Shown here: positions 44,417-53,918 of the stretch, one piece after another | Numbering within the stretch: position 1 is the first letter of the stretch | Layout: each line of letters starts with the position of its first letter | Assembly: GCA_946479285.1 (NCBI GenBank) | Contig: CAMLFH010000015.1 | Span: 23,598-87,597, forward strand | Length of the DNA stretch: 64,000 nucleotides | Source: an uncultured Flavobacteriales bacterium | GTDB taxonomy: Bacteria > Bacteroidota > Bacteroidia > Flavobacteriales > Crocinitomicaceae | Direction: 5' to 3' | The notes under the pieces: model-generated | Databases searched by the model: none | Told to the model about the DNA's origin: nothing | Seen by the model: only the letters and a program-made list of their open reading frames with translations | Translations under genes and position numbers: made by a program

Positions 44417-45654
44417 TCGAATTTAACCGATTTAAACTAGCGAACGGATTAACGGTCCTGCACCATTTTGATCCCACCACTCCAATGGCTGTGATCAATA
44501 CACTTTACGATGTGGGTGCAAGAGATGAATCCGAAGAAAAAACAGGCTTTGCGCATTTGTTTGAGCATTTGATGTTTGGTGGTTCCGTGAATATTCCGGA
44601 TTTCGATGCGCCTTTGCAGCGTGCCGGCGGGGAAAGTAATGCATTTACTTCCAACGATATTACCAATTATTACAACATTCTACCCATACAAAATATTGAA
44701 ACTGCCCTTTGGCTGGAAAGTGACCGTATGTTGTCATTGGGGTTCACGCCAAAAAGCCTGGACGTACAGCGAAACGTAGTGATCGAAGAATTCAAACAGC
44801 GTTATCTGAATCAGCCATACGGAGATGTTTGGCTGGAACTGAGACCTTTGGCTTATAAAGAACATCCTTACAAATGGGCAACCATCGGGAAGAATATTCA
44901 GCACATTGAAGAAGCTCAGATGGAGGATGTAAAATCTTTTTTCAAAGCCCATTACCACCCGGCAAATGCTATTTTGTGTATTGCAGGAAATATTTCCCTG
45001 GAAGAAACCAAACGTTTGGTTGAAAAATGGTACGGAGATATCCCGGCTTCATTAAAACCGGAAAGAATCCTGCCGAAAGAACCTGTTCAAACGGAATACC
45101 GGGAGTTGACCATTGAACGCAAAGTTCCCAATAATGCCTTTTACTATACCTTCAAAATGCCGGAAAGAAAGAGTTTTGAATATTACGTGACCGACATTAT
45201 TTCCGATGCTTTGGGCCGGGAAAAATCCTCCCGTTTGTATTCCGCTTTGAAGAAAGAACTCAAACTCGTTACTTCGATCAATGCATACATTACCGGATCG
45301 ATGGACGAAGGATTACTCATTATAGACGGGAAATTGAGCGATGGCGTTACATTCGAAGAACTTGACAAAGCGCTTTGGCCGCTATTGGAAGACATTAAAA
45401 AAGAACGCATGTCTGAAGCGGAAACTTCCAAATTGCTGAACAAGATTCGCACCGTTAAGGAATTCCAGGAACAGGGTTTGTTGAATCGTGCTATGAACTT
45501 GTGCCTGTATGAATTACTGGGTGATGCCAACGGTGTGAATGAAGAGAACACGCTTTACCAAAGCATTACTGCCGATCAGATAAAAACAGTTGCAAACCAG
45601 CTGTTCAGAAAAGAAAACACGTCGCTTCTGCGCGTTAAAGCCATCAAAGAATGA
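44413..45654 (+). CDS. M16 family zinc peptidase, catalytic subunit
   Basis: 413 residues. The inverted zinc motif is HLFEH (about residues 52-56), with the third ligand expected in NVVIEEF further on. It belongs to the pitrilysin/processing-peptidase family. The next gene encodes a related subunit without the HxxEH motif, so the two should form an active heterodimer. The genes overlap by 4 nt. Confidence 0.94.
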   Translation: MIEFNRFKLANGLTVLHHFDPTTPMAVINTLYDVGARDESEEKTGFAHLFEHLMFGGSVNIPDFDAPLQRAGGESNAFTSNDITNYYNILPIQNIETALWLESDRMLSLGFTPKSLDVQRNVVIEEFKQRYLNQPYGDVWLELRPLAYKEHPYKWATIGKNIQHIEEAQMEDVKSFFKAHYHPANAILCIAGNISLEETKRLVEKWYGDIPASLKPERILPKEPVQTEYRELTIERKVPNNAFYYTFKMPERKSFEYYVTDIISDALGREKSSRLYSALKKELKLVTSINAYITGSMDEGLLIIDGKLSDGVTFEELDKALWPLLEDIKKERMSEAETSKLLNKIRTVKEFQEQGLLNRAMNLCLYELLGDANGVNEENTLYQSITADQIKTVANQLFRKENTSLLRVKAIKE

Positions 45655-46910
45655 GTATGAGAACCAAACAGCCTGAAACGAAACAGGTAGACCATATTTC
45701 GTTTGTGAAGCCTCAGATCTTTGATGTTACACCGGATGTGAAGCTCCTTTGGATGAAGGAAGTTCCGAATGAAACAGTGCGCCTGGACCTGTTCTTTGAT
45801 GCAGGAATTACCCGCGGAGATAAAAGTATTCCGGCAATTGTCCACAGCTTACTGCTTTCCGGAACGAACGAACTTTCTTCTGTTGAGATCCACGAACAGA
45901 TTGACGCCTTAGGAGGATTTTTAGATACTGATCTTTCCTTCGAAACAGCTGTAGTAAGTATTTACTGCCTGCGGGAACACATCCGTCCGATTTCTAAGAT
46001 TGTGGAAAATGCCATTCAAAACCTGGCTTTCCGTGAAACGGAAGTGGAAGATGTGTTGCGCTCCATGAGACAACAATTTGCTGTCAATCAGCAAAAAGTA
46101 AAATATGTGGCACAGCAGCAATTCAGAAAGCATTTATTTGCATCGAACGCTGAATATTCCACGATCTCGGAAGAATCCGATTACGAGCAAGGAAGTGTTT
46201 TGGCTTACAAAAAATATTGGAAACAGCATTACCTGGAAGGATTGACCCGCATGACGCTTGTTGGTGATCTGGAAGTAGATGAGGTAGATGCACTCATTGA
46301 TCTGTTCGGGAAATGGGCCGTTGACGGAAAAGTAAAACATGCCGGCGGATTTAAATTCCAGGCAGAAGAAATCTCTTTTCCAAAAGAAGATGCGGTTCAA
46401 TGCGCTTTAAGAATGGGGCGCTTTCTCTTTCATAAATCCCACCCGGATTATATCGATTTCCAGGTCCTGAACACCATTTTGGGAGATTATTTCGGTTCCC
46501 GCCTGATGTCAAATATCCGCGAAGACAAAGGATATACCTACGGAATTGGTTCAGGAATGATGGATATGCAAGAAACCGGGTATTTTGTCATCGTGACCGA
46601 AGTTGGAAAAGAAGTCCTGACTCCGACCATGGATGAAATCAAATTCGAATTCAAGCGCCTGCAAAACGAATTGGTTCCCGAAGATGAATTGGAACTGGTA
46701 AAGAATTACATGCTGGGGCAGTTATTGAAAAGTGCCGACGGGCCATATGCCATGCTGGATATGTTCAACAGCGTGGATATGTATGGTCTGACTCTCGAAT
46801 TTTACGACGAGGCTATACAGAAAGTGAAGCAGATTACACCTGCCCGCATACAGGAACTGGCTAAGCAGTATTTGAATTTTGAAGATTTTTTAATCGTTAC
46901 AGCGGGATAA
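45651..46910 (+). CDS. M16 family peptidase, non-catalytic subunit
   Basis: 419 residues. It is an M16 fold but lacks HxxEH; the position holds IVHSLLLSG. The conserved R/Y pair that closes on the substrate is seen in NIREDKGYTYGIGSGM. It partners the upstream subunit. A short non-coding gap follows. Confidence 0.92.
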   Translation: MSMRTKQPETKQVDHISFVKPQIFDVTPDVKLLWMKEVPNETVRLDLFFDAGITRGDKSIPAIVHSLLLSGTNELSSVEIHEQIDALGGFLDTDLSFETAVVSIYCLREHIRPISKIVENAIQNLAFRETEVEDVLRSMRQQFAVNQQKVKYVAQQQFRKHLFASNAEYSTISEESDYEQGSVLAYKKYWKQHYLEGLTRMTLVGDLEVDEVDALIDLFGKWAVDGKVKHAGGFKFQAEEISFPKEDAVQCALRMGRFLFHKSHPDYIDFQVLNTILGDYFGSRLMSNIREDKGYTYGIGSGMMDMQETGYFVIVTEVGKEVLTPTMDEIKFEFKRLQNELVPEDELELVKNYMLGQLLKSADGPYAMLDMFNSVDMYGLTLEFYDEAIQKVKQITPARIQELAKQYLNFEDFLIVTAG

Positions 46911-47168
46911 AGACACAACGCATTCCAATTTTTTGCGTTTTAATTGTATCTGGATGGATGTGGAGTTATTATTTCCCACAGATGCACTGAATTTTATGGC
47001 GCTTACCAGACGCCATTAGCGAGACCGGTAGGCTCGCCTATAATTTGTGAATTTGTGGCAAAAAATAAAGGTGCCTGCTAGCAGGTACTGAGGTGCAAAC
47101 CACAAGTGCTCTTGAACAGAGCTGTAAGAAGATAAACTAAAACGCCGATTTTAACGTTATAGAATAAT
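46911..47168. other. non-coding gap with small hairpins
   Basis: Contains the interrupted inverted repeat GGCGCTTACCAGACGCC and CGAGACCGGTAGGCTCG near 46998-47038. No gene seen. It may hold a terminator for the M16 genes. Confidence 0.4.
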
Positions 47169-50100
47169 ATGATTCGGGTAATTCTCCTTCTGATCTTAAG
47201 TGTTTTCACGTTGAAAGCAAATGCTACCCACGTAATGGGTGGTGAGATCACTTGGCGGTGTACCGGAAACGGCTACGTTTTTCAATTGGTTTTTTACCGC
47301 GATTGTAACGGAGTAGATATCAATCCGGTTTCTGAAAATTTGAAGATCTGGAACCATCCATCACTCTCTACCATACCTGTTTTATTTGTAAGCAGAACAG
47401 ATATTTCCCCAACCTGTTCGCAGGTTCCCGGTTCTCCAAATCCACTTTCATGTGGTGCAGGGGCAAATGGAGGAAATGGAGTAGGTGCAATTGAAAAGAT
47501 CATCTATCAATCCAATCCAGTCATACTTTCGGGAGTACCGCCTGCACAAGGGTGGGTCATTACTTACAGCAATTTTTCCCGAAACAGTAATGTTACCAAT
47601 TTGGCGAATCCAACCAATTTTGGAGTGACGGTCCGCGCCACGATGTATGCCATTCCCGGTGCTTCAGCCGGAGTTTGTACCGATAATTCCCCGCGCTTTT
47701 TGCAGGACCCGTATTTGGTTTTGTGTGCCGGTGAAAACTACGAATACAATATGCACCCGGTGGATGAAGATCTGGATTCTGTTGTAACTATGCTCGCTGC
47801 CCCGATGGATCGAATTATCGGTGCGACTTATAACCCACCGGCTGATCCGGTTTTTGTTCCTTATGAAACAGGTTTTAGTGCGGCGAGTCCAACTCCTGAC
47901 GCAACTTTCAATGGTGGGAATGTTCCCCTGGCTTTAGATTCTCAAAACGGACATTTAAGCTTCCGTTCATTCACCATTGGTGGATTTGTGGTCAAAGTCA
48001 TTGCCCGTTCTTATAGAAATGGAGTTTTGATCGCGGAAGTGGAGCGCGAAATGCAATTGATTGTCACCAATTGTACGGCCGCAAACAATGCGCCGATTAT
48101 CGCAGGACCTTTTGCCGGACTTTTTGAAACCACCGTAGATGCCGGAACACTTGTCAGTTTCACTTTGACAGCTACAGATGTGGAACTTTTGCAGGATGGA
48201 ACTCCGCAAAGTAATTACCTGAATGCAAGTGGTTCTCAGTTCGGAACCAATTTCACCAGTGCTGGCGGTTGTGATGTGGCACCTTGCGCTACCTTGAATC
48301 AAACACCGATCATAACCGGAGTTCAGGGAGTGTCAACCAATTTTTCCTGGCAGACAGATTGTGCGCATTTGATAGATGCTTACGGAAACACCGACGATGA
48401 GAAAACCTACACATTCGTGTTCCGGGTGCAGGATAACTTCTGCCAAATTCCGAAAACAACTTTTAAAACAATTACCATTCATGTGAGAAATCCGGGAATT
48501 ATTCCGGCAACAAGCATTAATTGTATTTCTACACTGCCAAACGGTAGTTTGAATATCAGCTGGGATCCCGTACTTGATCCAAATAACACCTTCGTTGATT
48601 ACGATTTGTATTCCGTTCAAAACGGATTGATAGGTTCTTACCCGATTGGAACTACCATTGCCAATGTTCCGAATCCGGGAGCAGATCATGATTATTACAT
48701 TCAGGTACAATCCGGATGTAACGTGACTTTATCCAGTGATACGGTAAAAAATGTGCACCTCGATTTGTTTAATCCTGCAAATGGAACAGCAGTTTTAGAC
48801 TGGAACCTTCCTTCCCCGAATCCGCTTCCGGGAATGGATAATTTTTGCACGATCTACCGCGAATATCCAACCGGAACATGGACTTCAATTGCCCAGCTTC
48901 CATACACCACCACGCATTTTATTGATACGATCGATATTTGTTCTGCCTTCCTGAATTACCAGGTGGTTTATTCTACTCCAACTTGTCAGTGGTCTTCGAA
49001 CATTATCGGGGATAACCTGCAGGACGATATTACTCCGCAAATTCCGGTTATTTCAAGTGTTTCTGTAGATACCCTTACCGGGAATATTGTTATTACCTGG
49101 AATCAGAATTACGAACCGGATACTTTCGGTTATATCGTTTACCATCGGGATGCAAATGGATTTGTGGTCGAGATTGATACCGTTTGGGGAATTACGAATA
49201 CTACATATACACACGTGATTCCTGTCAATGGCCCTGAAACCTATTCGATAGCGGCTTTTGATTCCTGTTTCACACCGGCAATTCCGCCAACGCGTCAAAC
49301 ATCTGCCAAGGCCGAACTGCATTCAAGCATGTTCCTCACGAACACCACGAATAGCTGTACTTCCCAGGCGGAATTAACCTGGACACCTTATCTTGGCTGG
49401 GGAACCGGGTTGAGTGGTTATACGATTTTTGTAAAGCAGGGAACAGGTGCCTGGATTCCCGTTGCCAACACCACAGAAGTATCTTATAATCTCAATTGTA
49501 CTCCATTGCTGAGTTATACCGTGATGATCCGGGCCAATCATTCAAATGGATCAGAGTCGTTTTCAAACATGCAGACTTTTGTGATCTATGCACCGTCTCC
49601 ACCGGCAATTCACTACCTGCGTGTGGCTACGGTAGATCAGAATGCGGTTGTATTGAGACATGAAATTTCTACCGGATCCAATGTCCAGGCTGTTCGCTTT
49701 GAGAAATTGAATATGGCAACCGGCCAGTTTGATTTACTGGGAGAAGTTCCGGCTTCAGTTTCTACACTTTCAATTACAGATCCGGATGTGGACGTCAATA
49801 ATTTTAGTTATACCTACCGCGCAGTCGTTATTGACAGTTGTGGTAATTTGGGAGCCGTTTCCAATCGCGCCCGAACTGTTTTATTGAAAGTAACCGCAGA
49901 TCAAACGCGTTTGTCCACTTATTTGAACTGGTCGCCATATGGTGATTATGACGGCGGAGTTTTGCACTATCAAATCTACAGAGGAATTGACGGGAATTTC
50001 CCGGCTACGCCAACAGCTGTAGTATCGCCGGATCAGCGTTATTTTGAAGATTTGGTAGATGAATTGGGATTCGAACACAGCGGAAAAGTCTGTTATTTCG

Positions 50101-50456
50101 TTATTGCTGAAGAAGCAACCAATCAATACGGAATCCAGGAGTTGAGCTTCTCAAATCAGGTTTGCGCGGTCATTGAGCCTTTGGTTTATATCCCGAATGC
50201 CTTTACTCCGGGCGGATTGAACCCGATCTTTATTCCGGTAGTTTCGTTCCAGGATGTTTCCAAATACGAATTTTCGGTAGTTGATCGCTGGGGACAAGTT
50301 GTTTTCCAAACAAACGATCCGACCGTTGGCTGGGACGGACAGCATCAGCAAAGCGGAAAACTCGTTGCTCCGAATTTATATGTCTATGTTCTGAAAGTAG
50401 TAGACGGCAATAACCAGGAATACCTGTTTCGCGGAAATGTTTCTGTAATACATTAA
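47169..50456 (+). CDS. large secreted protein with gliding-motility-associated C-terminal domain
   Basis: 1095 residues. A signal peptide (MIRVILLLILSVFTLKANA) precedes THVMGGEITWRCTGNGYVFQLVFYRDCNG, the common start of large Bacteroidota surface proteins. Several Fn3-like domains follow. The last 90 residues (YIPNAFTPGGLNPIFIPV ... FSVVDRWGQVVFQTNDPTVGWDGQ ... PNLYVYVLKVVDGNNQEYLFRGNVSVI) are the type B C-terminal signal for export by the type IX system. It is probably a cell-surface or released adhesin-like protein. Confidence 0.93.
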   Translation: MIRVILLLILSVFTLKANATHVMGGEITWRCTGNGYVFQLVFYRDCNGVDINPVSENLKIWNHPSLSTIPVLFVSRTDISPTCSQVPGSPNPLSCGAGANGGNGVGAIEKIIYQSNPVILSGVPPAQGWVITYSNFSRNSNVTNLANPTNFGVTVRATMYAIPGASAGVCTDNSPRFLQDPYLVLCAGENYEYNMHPVDEDLDSVVTMLAAPMDRIIGATYNPPADPVFVPYETGFSAASPTPDATFNGGNVPLALDSQNGHLSFRSFTIGGFVVKVIARSYRNGVLIAEVEREMQLIVTNCTAANNAPIIAGPFAGLFETTVDAGTLVSFTLTATDVELLQDGTPQSNYLNASGSQFGTNFTSAGGCDVAPCATLNQTPIITGVQGVSTNFSWQTDCAHLIDAYGNTDDEKTYTFVFRVQDNFCQIPKTTFKTITIHVRNPGIIPATSINCISTLPNGSLNISWDPVLDPNNTFVDYDLYSVQNGLIGSYPIGTTIANVPNPGADHDYYIQVQSGCNVTLSSDTVKNVHLDLFNPANGTAVLDWNLPSPNPLPGMDNFCTIYREYPTGTWTSIAQLPYTTTHFIDTIDICSAFLNYQVVYSTPTCQWSSNIIGDNLQDDITPQIPVISSVSVDTLTGNIVITWNQNYEPDTFGYIVYHRDANGFVVEIDTVWGITNTTYTHVIPVNGPETYSIAAFDSCFTPAIPPTRQTSAKAELHSSMFLTNTTNSCTSQAELTWTPYLGWGTGLSGYTIFVKQGTGAWIPVANTTEVSYNLNCTPLLSYTVMIRANHSNGSESFSNMQTFVIYAPSPPAIHYLRVATVDQNAVVLRHEISTGSNVQAVRFEKLNMATGQFDLLGEVPASVSTLSITDPDVDVNNFSYTYRAVVIDSCGNLGAVSNRARTVLLKVTADQTRLSTYLNWSPYGDYDGGVLHYQIYRGIDGNFPATPTAVVSPDQRYFEDLVDELGFEHSGKVCYFVIAEEATNQYGIQELSFSNQVCAVIEPLVYIPNAFTPGGLNPIFIPVVSFQDVSKYEFSVVDRWGQVVFQTNDPTVGWDGQHQQSGKLVAPNLYVYVLKVVDGNNQEYLFRGNVSVIH

Positions 50457-50462
50457 GCACGA

Positions 50463-50502
50463 AAACAGTAGCCACGCGATTAATAGCGTGCCTACTGTTT
50501 TT
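50463..50502 (+). terminator. intrinsic terminator
   Basis: AAACAGTAGCCACGC pairs with GCGTGCCTACTGTTT (one C-C mismatch) and is followed by T residues. Confidence 0.88.
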
Positions 50503-50548
50503 CAATTGAACGTTCGCAATTCGCAATTAATTGTCGTATTTTTAAGGA

Positions 50549-52333
50549 ATGTTGTCACGATTTTTACGAAAACTGAACGGTGGAATTTTCTTCCTCAGAG
50601 ATAGTTTAACTCCCCGTCAATTCCTATTGATCTCAAGTGTTATTGTTGGGGTATCTTGCGGTTTAGCGGTAGTAGCTCTGAAATCGTTTGCACATGCCAT
50701 ATTGATCTTTGCAACAGAACTCAACCAGAAACTGCATTTCAAGTACGTTGATTTTATTCTTCCCGTTCTCGGGATTGTCCTAACGATTTTAATCACACGC
50801 AGGCTCCTGAACGGGAAATTGGAAAAAGGCACCTGGCGGATCATTTATGCAATCAATAAAAAGTCGAGTATCATGCCCCGCAAACAGATGTATGCGCAGG
50901 TCATTACGGCATCCGTTACTGTTGGTTTTGGTGGTTCCGCCGGATTGGAATCTCCGGTAACGATTACCGGTGCGGCTGTCGGTTCGAATTATGCGCGGGT
51001 TTATAAATTATCCGCCAAAGAACGTACCTTATTACTAGCTTGTGGGGTTGCCGCCGGAATAGCTGCAGCGTTCAATGCCCCGATTGCAGGAGTATTGTTT
51101 ACCATGGAAGTCCTCCTGGCCGATGTCGGAATTACTGCTTTTATCCCCTTAATGCTTGCTTCGGTATCCGGAGCTTTGCTTTCAGGTGCCATTTTGAATG
51201 AGAGTATTTTGCTGTCTTTCAAAAATATGGCCGCTTTCGAAATACACAACGTACCTTTTTATATTATTTTGGGCGTGTTGACGGGATTTATTGCCGTTTA
51301 CCATTCACGCGTCTTCAACCGGGTGGAAACCTGGATCGAGCACTGGAAACTGGGGCCGTACCAAAAGGGAATCGTGGGTGCATTGATGCTTTCAGTCCTG
51401 ATCTTCATTTTTCCATCGTTATTCGGTGAAGGATATGAGAGCATTCGCTCACTTTCTACCGAGAAAGTATTTAACTTACTGGACGGAACCTTGTTCGAAT
51501 CCTTTAAGCAGTCGTGGTTCCCATTACTATTCATCGGTGCGGTAGTATTCATGAAAGCCATTGCAACCGGTTTGACTTTAGGCTCGGGGGGAAATGGCGG
51601 GAACTTTGCACCTTCTTTATTTGTGGGAAGCTACACCGGCTTTGCGTTTGCATACGGATTGAATTTAGCGGGAATAGGCTTGGCACTCCCGGTTACCAAC
51701 TTCACCATGGTGGGAATGGCCGGAATGCTCAGCGGATTGTTCCATGCGCCTTTGACATCCATCTTCCTCATTGCAGAAATTACCGGCGGTTACGGACTCA
51801 TGATTCCTTTGATGATCGTTTCTTCCATCAGTTTTGCCATTTCCAAGCGTTATCTAAACCATTCACTGGACATTGTGAAGCTGGCAGAGGAAGGCCACGT
51901 GGTGCGTGCGGATAAAGATTTACATATTTTATCGTCCATTGAAAGTGCAGACATCCTGGAAGAAACCCTGGTTGTTCTGAAACCCGATGATACCGTTTCG
52001 ACCTTATTCTTAACGGTTCAGTATTCTTCGCAGGCGCTCATTCCAATTGTTTCGGACAACGGAATTTTGCTGGGAATGATCTATCTCGATGATCTGCCGA
52101 CGATTTTACCCGTTTATTCCTCCGATCCCAATAAGATGCTGGAATTAGTCATGGAACCGATCCGTTATTCCCTGAATCCGCGAAACACGATGGAACAGGT
52201 GATGGAGATGTTCGAACAATCCAAACTGAATTACCTGCCGGTGATTGATAACGACCAGGTAACTGGCTACTATTCCAAACACCGTTTGCTGGAAGCTTAT
52301 CGAAAAAAGGTGATGGAGAATATTGTGGAATAG
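50549..52333 (+). CDS. ClC family chloride channel/transporter with CBS pair
   Basis: 594 residues. TM core of about 430 residues. The gating glutamate is in GSAGLESP, which corresponds to the GxxxE/GREGP motif, and the third filter motif is GSGGNGGNFAPSLF. The C-terminal 150 residues hold two CBS domains (SALIPIVSDNG-type and KLNYLPVIDNDQVTGYY). The retained gate Glu favours exchange or gated channel activity. The gene is followed by a disrupted membrane gene. Confidence 0.95.
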   Translation: MLSRFLRKLNGGIFFLRDSLTPRQFLLISSVIVGVSCGLAVVALKSFAHAILIFATELNQKLHFKYVDFILPVLGIVLTILITRRLLNGKLEKGTWRIIYAINKKSSIMPRKQMYAQVITASVTVGFGGSAGLESPVTITGAAVGSNYARVYKLSAKERTLLLACGVAAGIAAAFNAPIAGVLFTMEVLLADVGITAFIPLMLASVSGALLSGAILNESILLSFKNMAAFEIHNVPFYIILGVLTGFIAVYHSRVFNRVETWIEHWKLGPYQKGIVGALMLSVLIFIFPSLFGEGYESIRSLSTEKVFNLLDGTLFESFKQSWFPLLFIGAVVFMKAIATGLTLGSGGNGGNFAPSLFVGSYTGFAFAYGLNLAGIGLALPVTNFTMVGMAGMLSGLFHAPLTSIFLIAEITGGYGLMIPLMIVSSISFAISKRYLNHSLDIVKLAEEGHVVRADKDLHILSSIESADILEETLVVLKPDDTVSTLFLTVQYSSQALIPIVSDNGILLGMIYLDDLPTILPVYSSDPNKMLELVMEPIRYSLNPRNTMEQVMEMFEQSKLNYLPVIDNDQVTGYYSKHRLLEAYRKKVMENIVE

Positions 52334-52346
52334 GATTAGAAGAATG

Positions 52347-52835
52347 ATGAAATTAACCATGGATCTCAATAAATACCGAAAGAAGGTACTTCCTTTTTGG
52401 TTTGTCAGTGCAATTATCACTGTGATGCTTGTTCTGAATATTGTGATGAATACCATTCTGAACGCGGAATTTAACTTGGTGGGAATTGTTGTATTAGCAC
52501 TGGTGTTTTTACTTTTGATATTCTTTGTTTCATTTGCTAGGTTTTTTTATGTGCTAAAAAGAAAAGAGTATGTAATGGCTCTTGAGAACGGAGTTTTGAT
52601 CAATTATGGGAAGCCATGGATCAAGCCCCTTTTTCTCCCGATTGAACATGTAGAATCAATTGCTCCCTGGGGGGACGGTGATTAAGTAAGCCAGTATAAA
52701 ATCATCGTGAAAGGAGGAAACTCAAGAGGAGCATTGATCGATCAGCTTAACCGAAAGCACATTTACATTACTGATTTTGTGGTAGATTCAGATGAATTTC
52801 ATAAGCTTGCGCAAATGATCCAAAATTCGCTATGA
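52347..52835 (+). pseudogene. membrane protein gene with an in-frame stop
   Basis: From ATG 52347 the frame gives MKLTMDLNKYRKKVLPFWFV, two TM segments and ends at TAA 52683-52685 after HVESIAPWGDGD. The same frame continues past the stop without interruption for 49 codons (VSQYKIIVKGGNSRGALIDQL ... DSDEFHKLAQMIQNSL) to TGA 52833-52835. The original protein was about 162 residues, with a PH-like C-terminal part of the kind found in small membrane proteins. Sequencing error is the alternative. Confidence 0.75.
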
Positions 52836-53038
52836 AAAAAGAAAATATAACCGAAGTTCTGAAAGACGGTGATTTTTGTACTGTTACAGCAGGAACGCAT
52901 AAAGGAAAGACTGGTACTGTCCGTGATTTAAACATCAGTAAAACGGGTCATTTAACGATTACAGTTATCCCCAAAAACGGGGTTCGTTTCAAAACACTCG
53001 GTAGGAATGTCAGTATCTTGCCAACCGAAAATGAATAA
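52832..53038 (+). CDS. KOW-motif protein
   Basis: 68 residues. DGDFCTVTAGTHKGKTGTVRDL is a KOW motif, common in proteins that bind RNA or ribosomes. The start overlaps the stop of the disrupted gene as ATGA, so the two were translated together. Function unknown. Confidence 0.75.
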   Translation: MKKENITEVLKDGDFCTVTAGTHKGKTGTVRDLNISKTGHLTITVIPKNGVRFKTLGRNVSILPTENE

Positions 53039-53231
53039 GCATCCATACCGCTTTCGAAAGTGGCTCCGGGAAAGATCGCCGTGGTTTTTAATCCGCGCAG
53101 GATTTGCAGCAAAAGGAAAAGATTGTGAAACAGTTTCTGCGGCGCATAAATGGTATAATATGGATGATGAAAATACCGGATGTTATTACTGCAAAGTCAT
53201 TAAAGAAGGTCAGCTTTGGAAAAAAGATTAA
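53031..53231 (+). CDS. small hypothetical protein
   Basis: 66 residues from ATG 53031 (MNKHPYRFRKWLRERSPW). Basic N-terminus, and a Cys pair (CYYC) near the C-terminus. It overlaps the KOW gene stop by 8 nt and the converging lipoprotein gene by 4 nt. No family recognised. Confidence 0.6.
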   Translation: MNKHPYRFRKWLRERSPWFLIRAGFAAKGKDCETVSAAHKWYNMDDENTGCYYCKVIKEGQLWKKD

Positions 53232-53812
53232 AGCACCACATCCCACGATTGAATACTCCAGGATTCTAAAACAGTTGATCCGTTAAGCACTTCCCATTTC
53301 ACAATTCCGATGGAATCTACAAAATAGAAGTTGTAAGATTCCCCATTCAACTCCTCTACATAAACCTTCCGGACATTCGAAAAAGTAGTTCCGTTGATGG
53401 TCATTGAAGAAAAATCTGCAGGTTGTTTAATATCGTTGCTGACAAGAATAGTTGTTAAATCAACATTGGAGGTTCGCGAAAAACCGCCGCCTCTAATCAC
53501 GTACCCAAAAGAGGTGTTGGTTAAGAAGCTACTTACGCTTATTCCGTAATTGTCTGCGGATATGCTGCCACACATACTTCCTCCTCCGGATCCGATTTGA
53601 CTAAGGCCAGCAGCAGTCACTCGTTGACTGTCGATCTCAGCAGTTGCGTCATTTTGATAAACCCAATAGGTTCCTTCTTTGAATCGGTATGAATCAAAAT
53701 AAGTACTGATAGATTGGTGTTTAGATGTATCTTTCCCTTCACACGGGTTATCATCTTTCTTGCAGGAAAGTGCAATAAATAGGATGGCGATATAAGGCAG
53801 GATGTATTTCAT
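53228..53812 (-). CDS. lipoprotein of unknown function
   Basis: 194 residues with start at 53812 (MKYILPYIAILFIALSCKKDD); the longer frame would start inside a terminator region. Lipobox ALSC, then Lys/Asp residues that favour surface export in Bacteroidota. The body is beta-rich and Ser/Gly-rich. Confidence 0.78.
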   Translation of the reverse strand: MKYILPYIAILFIALSCKKDDNPCEGKDTSKHQSISTYFDSYRFKEGTYWVYQNDATAEIDSQRVTAAGLSQIGSGGGSMCGSISADNYGISVSSFLTNTSFGYVIRGGGFSRTSNVDLTTILVSNDIKQPADFSSMTINGTTFSNVRKVYVEELNGESYNFYFVDSIGIVKWEVLNGSTVLESWSIQSWDVVL

Positions 53813-53870
53813 GATAAGCTGATTTGTTATGTTGATGAATGAAAAATTGAATGGTTGGAAAAAATATGTG

Positions 53871-53902
53871 GTAGGCACGAGACGCATCGCGTGCCTACCA
53901 TT
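53871..53902 (-). terminator. terminator of the M1 peptidase gene
   Basis: GGTAGGCACG pairs with CGTGCCTACC around a GC-rich loop and is followed by T residues on the minus strand. Related GTAG...CTAC hairpins occur at 50463 and 58195. Confidence 0.75.
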
Positions 53903-53918
53903 TTCCAATCCCACATAT

